This document shows, in pieces, positions 60,632-64,000 of a DNA stretch of 64,000 nt. A model generated the notes under the pieces. The model was not told the origin of the DNA and did no database searches. It worked only from the letters and a program-made list of their open reading frames with translations. Position numbers and translations under genes: made by a program. The DNA comes from Adenanthera pavonina (Eukaryota; Streptophyta; Magnoliopsida; Fabales; Fabaceae): positions 62,001-126,000 of the forward strand of contig JAIVEN010000037.1 of NCBI GenBank assembly GCA_026686845.1, given 5' to 3'. Each line of letters starts with the position of its first letter. Position 1 is the stretch's first letter.

Positions 60632-63420
60632 TGTAACACCCCTGAGCATTAATCAATAATTAAATACTTAATCTGGATTATTAAGTTCCAATTGGGAGTA
60701 TTTGGAAATTAAATACTTTTGCAAAAAAAAAACTGCCAAAATTAGAAATTTAGGGGCAAATCTTGAACATTTATGCAAAAGGTCTTACAAAAATTAAAAA
60801 TTGGGGATGAATTTGAAAAAAATAACTCAGAAAGGTCCCTCAGTCTTTTCTTTAGAGTGATAACCAAACTTAATTTTGGAACAGAAAAAAGGAGGAGGAA
60901 TAGGAGGGGCTATCTTATGGGAAGCGTTTTGGGTGGAAGGTTAGAATAATCCGTTTTAGATTGTTGGTATATGGAACCCTAACTTGTTGCACGAATTTCT
61001 TTTGGATTAGAAGGTTATAATCTAGCTTGAGAAAGTGTTTAAAGCTTAGAAATAGTTGTTTGTGGATTTGTATTGAAAATTTGATATTTATGGACAAACC
61101 CCTGGGGTGTGAAGTAGAAATTGAAATTTTGATGGATTTAGTTGGTGATTTTACTTGTATGGCATCTTGATGGATTTAGATTGATATGAATATTTTTGCA
61201 TGATTTTGGAAATCGTGGAATTATGTGAATGGGTGGATTTTTTGGTACAATTATTGTTGAATGGTTTCTCTTGCTGAGTTGATGACTGGTAACATGCTTG
61301 GCATGTCTTGTGATTGTTGGATGGTGTTTACTTGGTGCATTTATGTCCTATCTTTGTGAGAGGTAGGGAGATGCCAAGTCTTAGTGTGGGACTTGATGGT
61401 CAAATTTAGACGGAATGGCATGTTAGCAAGTGTAAGACCATTTTTGTGTCGTGGAAAGTAAATGAAATTTGTGGGAAATAGTTTGAATGGAATTGGATTT
61501 AACTTAGTCAACTTAGTACGTTCTATCATGCTAAGTGAATGCCTATAACACATGTTGTTTGTCATGGAATTTAATTTGGTCAATTTAGTACTCTATCATG
61601 CTAAGTGATTGCCTAAAAACAAGTTTTTTGTCATGGAATTTAACTTGGTCAATTTGATAGGTGGACCAAGTGGGGAAATTTTGTCATGGAATTGATGACC
61701 TTAATTAGAGGACATCCCATAGTTTCTGAGTTTTGGAATCACAAGAATTAGAAGTTATTGGAATCCAAGATATGGACCCCAAATTGATCATGTTTCACAG
61801 CAAAATGTTGTCAAATTATGTGTGCATTCTCACCACAGTGAAGGAGGGCACTAGTGAAAGTTGCGTACTCCATTTAGGGTTCCCGGTGAAAGTTTGATTT
61901 ATTTAAGTTTGAAAATTGTTTAAAATTTATCTCATTTTTATGTTATTTTACCTCTTTACTAACATTAAGAGATTAAAATAATTTAATTTTAGGGATTTAA
62001 CTCATGGTCATTACAAAATGTTTTGTGACCATTCATATAAAGAATTGCTATTTTAATTCATTAAGTTAAACCAAAGAACTATGGCCCAATTTGCTACATG
62101 GGAATGGACCGGTGGAAATAGGAATGTGTGAGGGATTGAATGATTCCTTGCATTTGGTGTGCAGCAATGCTCATTCCCAAGAATGGCCGTGCAAGAACCC
62201 CAATTCCATTATTCTGGACATGAAAATGATTAATTAAAGGGTATTACTGGTATTATATAGCACCAGAGAGGTTAGGATCGGAGGAGATAAGTAAAGAAAC
62301 GATGCATCAAATTATGGGAAAATTCTATGCGGTGGAAGTGTCAATTTATATTTTTCCATTGAAAAGAAATTCTCAAGCTTTAAATCAAGCTAAAGAATGT
62401 TTCAATTGGATTTTGTGGATTAAGTTATGATTTTTTGAAGGTGACTGAATTTTGGAGACAAAACTGGCCACCACCACAACATTACATAAACTTGTCATGG
62501 CACCATTTCAAAATTCTGGCATGGAGAAGCAACCAGCGTCATGGCACTAAATAAGCTCACCACAGCGCCAATCTCGAAATTGATATAAATTAGAAGCTCT
62601 TAATTGGATAAAATAGTGGTATTTCGAGGGATTTGGGGTTGGCTTTGCTAAGGCTTCGTTGTTTGGGTTTGAGGACGTGTATTTGATGTTCTGGGAGGCT
62701 TGATTCTTCAAGGTAATATGTCTTCCCCCTCTTCCTCTTCTATTTTCTCAAGTGTAAATGTGGTATTTTGTAGGTTGATCTTGGGTTTAAATTTCTTGGT
62801 TTGTATCGATTAATCTGTGTTAAATTGTCTCAATGAAGTATTGGGAAGCTTCCTCAAGCTTTGGGTGAGAGGTTTTGTGGGATTTTGGCTTGTGGTTGTG
62901 GAACCCCAACCTTTACCTTGTAGGGTTTTATGATGCATTAATTTTCTGAGTTAAACCAGGTTATAGGAAGCTATTTTAGAGTTAATAGAGATGTGGGTAA
63001 GGTGTTGGTTGCATGGATTTAAGTGGTTGAAGCTTGAAATTTCAATTTGGGGCCAACTGGAGGCTATTTGCTCACTTGAATTTGCATGTAAATGGATTTT
63101 GTAGGATGTTTGCCTTCTCATTGAAGTTTTACACTCCAAGAAGTGGTTGGGAAGCAACATATTCATTGGTAAGTGGCTATTTGGTTAAATGAAAAAGTTG
63201 TGCCTTGTAGGTGTTAAGAGGCTTTGGTAATTGAAATAGTTAATATTGGATTTTTATGCTTGTTTTGGCCTTGCACCATGTTTAGATCATTGTGTATTAA
63301 CTCGATTAGAACCCTTCTTATATGCTTGTAGTGGGTCTTCCAATGGTCTACTATGGTGTTTTGTGAGTTCGAACAACTTGAGATAACCGGAAAGTAGCTT
63401 TTATTTCATATATATGCATT
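60632..63420 (+). mobile_element. Probable LTR or LTR-like element, right end not seen
   Basis: Begins TGTAACACCCC, a frequent start of plant gypsy LTRs. At 62700-62740 it has a tcaaggtaatatgtcttccc stretch that resembles the leader splice region ttggtaagcgttccc of the Tekay-like LTR. No coding for gag or pol is present and no target duplication can be checked, since the end lies at or beyond the window edge. Confidence 0.45.
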
Positions 63421-63511
63421 AAACTTTTGGGAAAATGACACTTGAAGACTAAAATTTTTAATTAATGCCATTTTAGGACCAAAACAATAAAAAATGATAG
63501 AAATGGACCAT

Positions 63512-64000
63512 AGTATCAAATTAATTAAAATTTTAAATAGAAAATGACCTAAATACCCCTATTAAAAAGTTTTATATTCAACATCTGCTTTTTACTACTC
63601 TTCTTTCACAATTTGACACTGAACTTTCCTAATTTTACACTGAATACATTATCATCATGAAATAATTCAATTGGGGAAGTTTAGTGCAAAATCGGAGAAG
63701 TAGAGTGTCAAATTGTAGAATATGAATAGTAAAAAGTGGAAGTTGAGTGTAAAATTCTGAAACTTGTCCAATGTAAAATTTGGGTTCTTCAGTATCAAAT
63801 TGTGGAACATGAGTAGTAAAATGCGGAAGTTGAGTGTAAAATTTCGAGAATTGAATTCTTTAGTGTGTCCAGTGTAAAATTGGGGAAGTTCAGTATCAAA
63901 TTATAGAAGACAAGTAGTAAAAAGTAGATGTTGAGTATAAAACTTTTTAACAAGGGCATTTAGGTCATTTCCTATTTAAAATTTTAATTAATTTGAAACT
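63512..64000. mobile_element. Foldback/MITE element with long inverted repeats
   Basis: 63512-63599 is an imperfect inverted copy of 63913-64000 (88 bp, few mismatches). The interior holds three imperfect direct repeats beginning at 63709, 63796 and 63897 (caaattgtagaa, gtagtaaaa, gttgag). The outer ends probably extend further on both sides; the right one is cut by the window. Confidence 0.75.

Overview
The window looks like nuclear DNA from a flowering plant, most likely a eudicot. The evidence is spliced genes with GT-AG introns, a CC-type (non-TIR) NB-ARC-LRR resistance gene family, two lineages of Ty3/gypsy LTR retrotransposon, a plant RTE-type LINE and Stowaway-like and hAT-like MITEs. 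I cannot name the species. The background is AT-rich and there are no tRNA, rRNA or CRISPR loci that I can support.

The central object is a tandemly duplicated, minus-strand gene family whose members join three unrelated modules in one spliced frame: an N-terminal BED zinc finger (seen in copy B), a Ulp1/C48 SUMO-protease-like domain with a recognisable catalytic site, and an NB-ARC plus LRR disease-resistance receptor. Copy F (55581-60066) runs as one uninterrupted reading frame of 1171 codons through nine exons from the linker to the stop. Its first exon(s) lie beyond an inserted LTR-like sequence that starts at 60632. Copy B (5087-21686) keeps the BED exon and all Ulp1 exons. It is dead: an 8.5-kb Tekay/Del-like retrotransposon sits in one exon (10424-18964), a solo LTR of the same family splits the NB-ARC/LRR exon (6416-8746), and there are two frameshifts. 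Copy D (LRR at 29995-31360, remnant at 38334-38470) was deleted internally and then hit by a CRM-like gypsy element (31361-38333). Copies A and C are short LRR remnants, and the family's 3' flanking sequence recurs at several more places.

Layout: 1-5 kb, LRR remnant A and duplicated 3' flanks. 5-22 kb, broken copy B with its two LTR insertions. 22-25.6 kb, upstream sequence and LRR scrap C. 25.99-28.83 kb, 5'-truncated RTE LINE with target-site duplication. 29-38.5 kb, copy D and the CRM-like element. 39.3-43.4 kb, a small tandem repeat broken by a 2.8-kb insertion and by a hAT-like element that itself carries a Stowaway-like MITE. 43.4-50.5 kb, AT-rich intergenic DNA with MITE-like repeats. 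50.9-53.6 kb, possible exons of an unidentified minus-strand host gene. 54.6-60.1 kb, copy F. 60.6-64 kb, LTR-like DNA and a foldback element cut by the window end.

How the modules would work together is inference. NB-ARC-LRR receptors often carry integrated domains that act as baits for pathogen effectors. BED domains are a known integrated domain of plant NLRs, and Ulp1-like proteases act on SUMO conjugates, a system that bacterial effectors also target. A BED-Ulp1-NLR could be a sensor for SUMO-pathway interference, or could use the protease directly.
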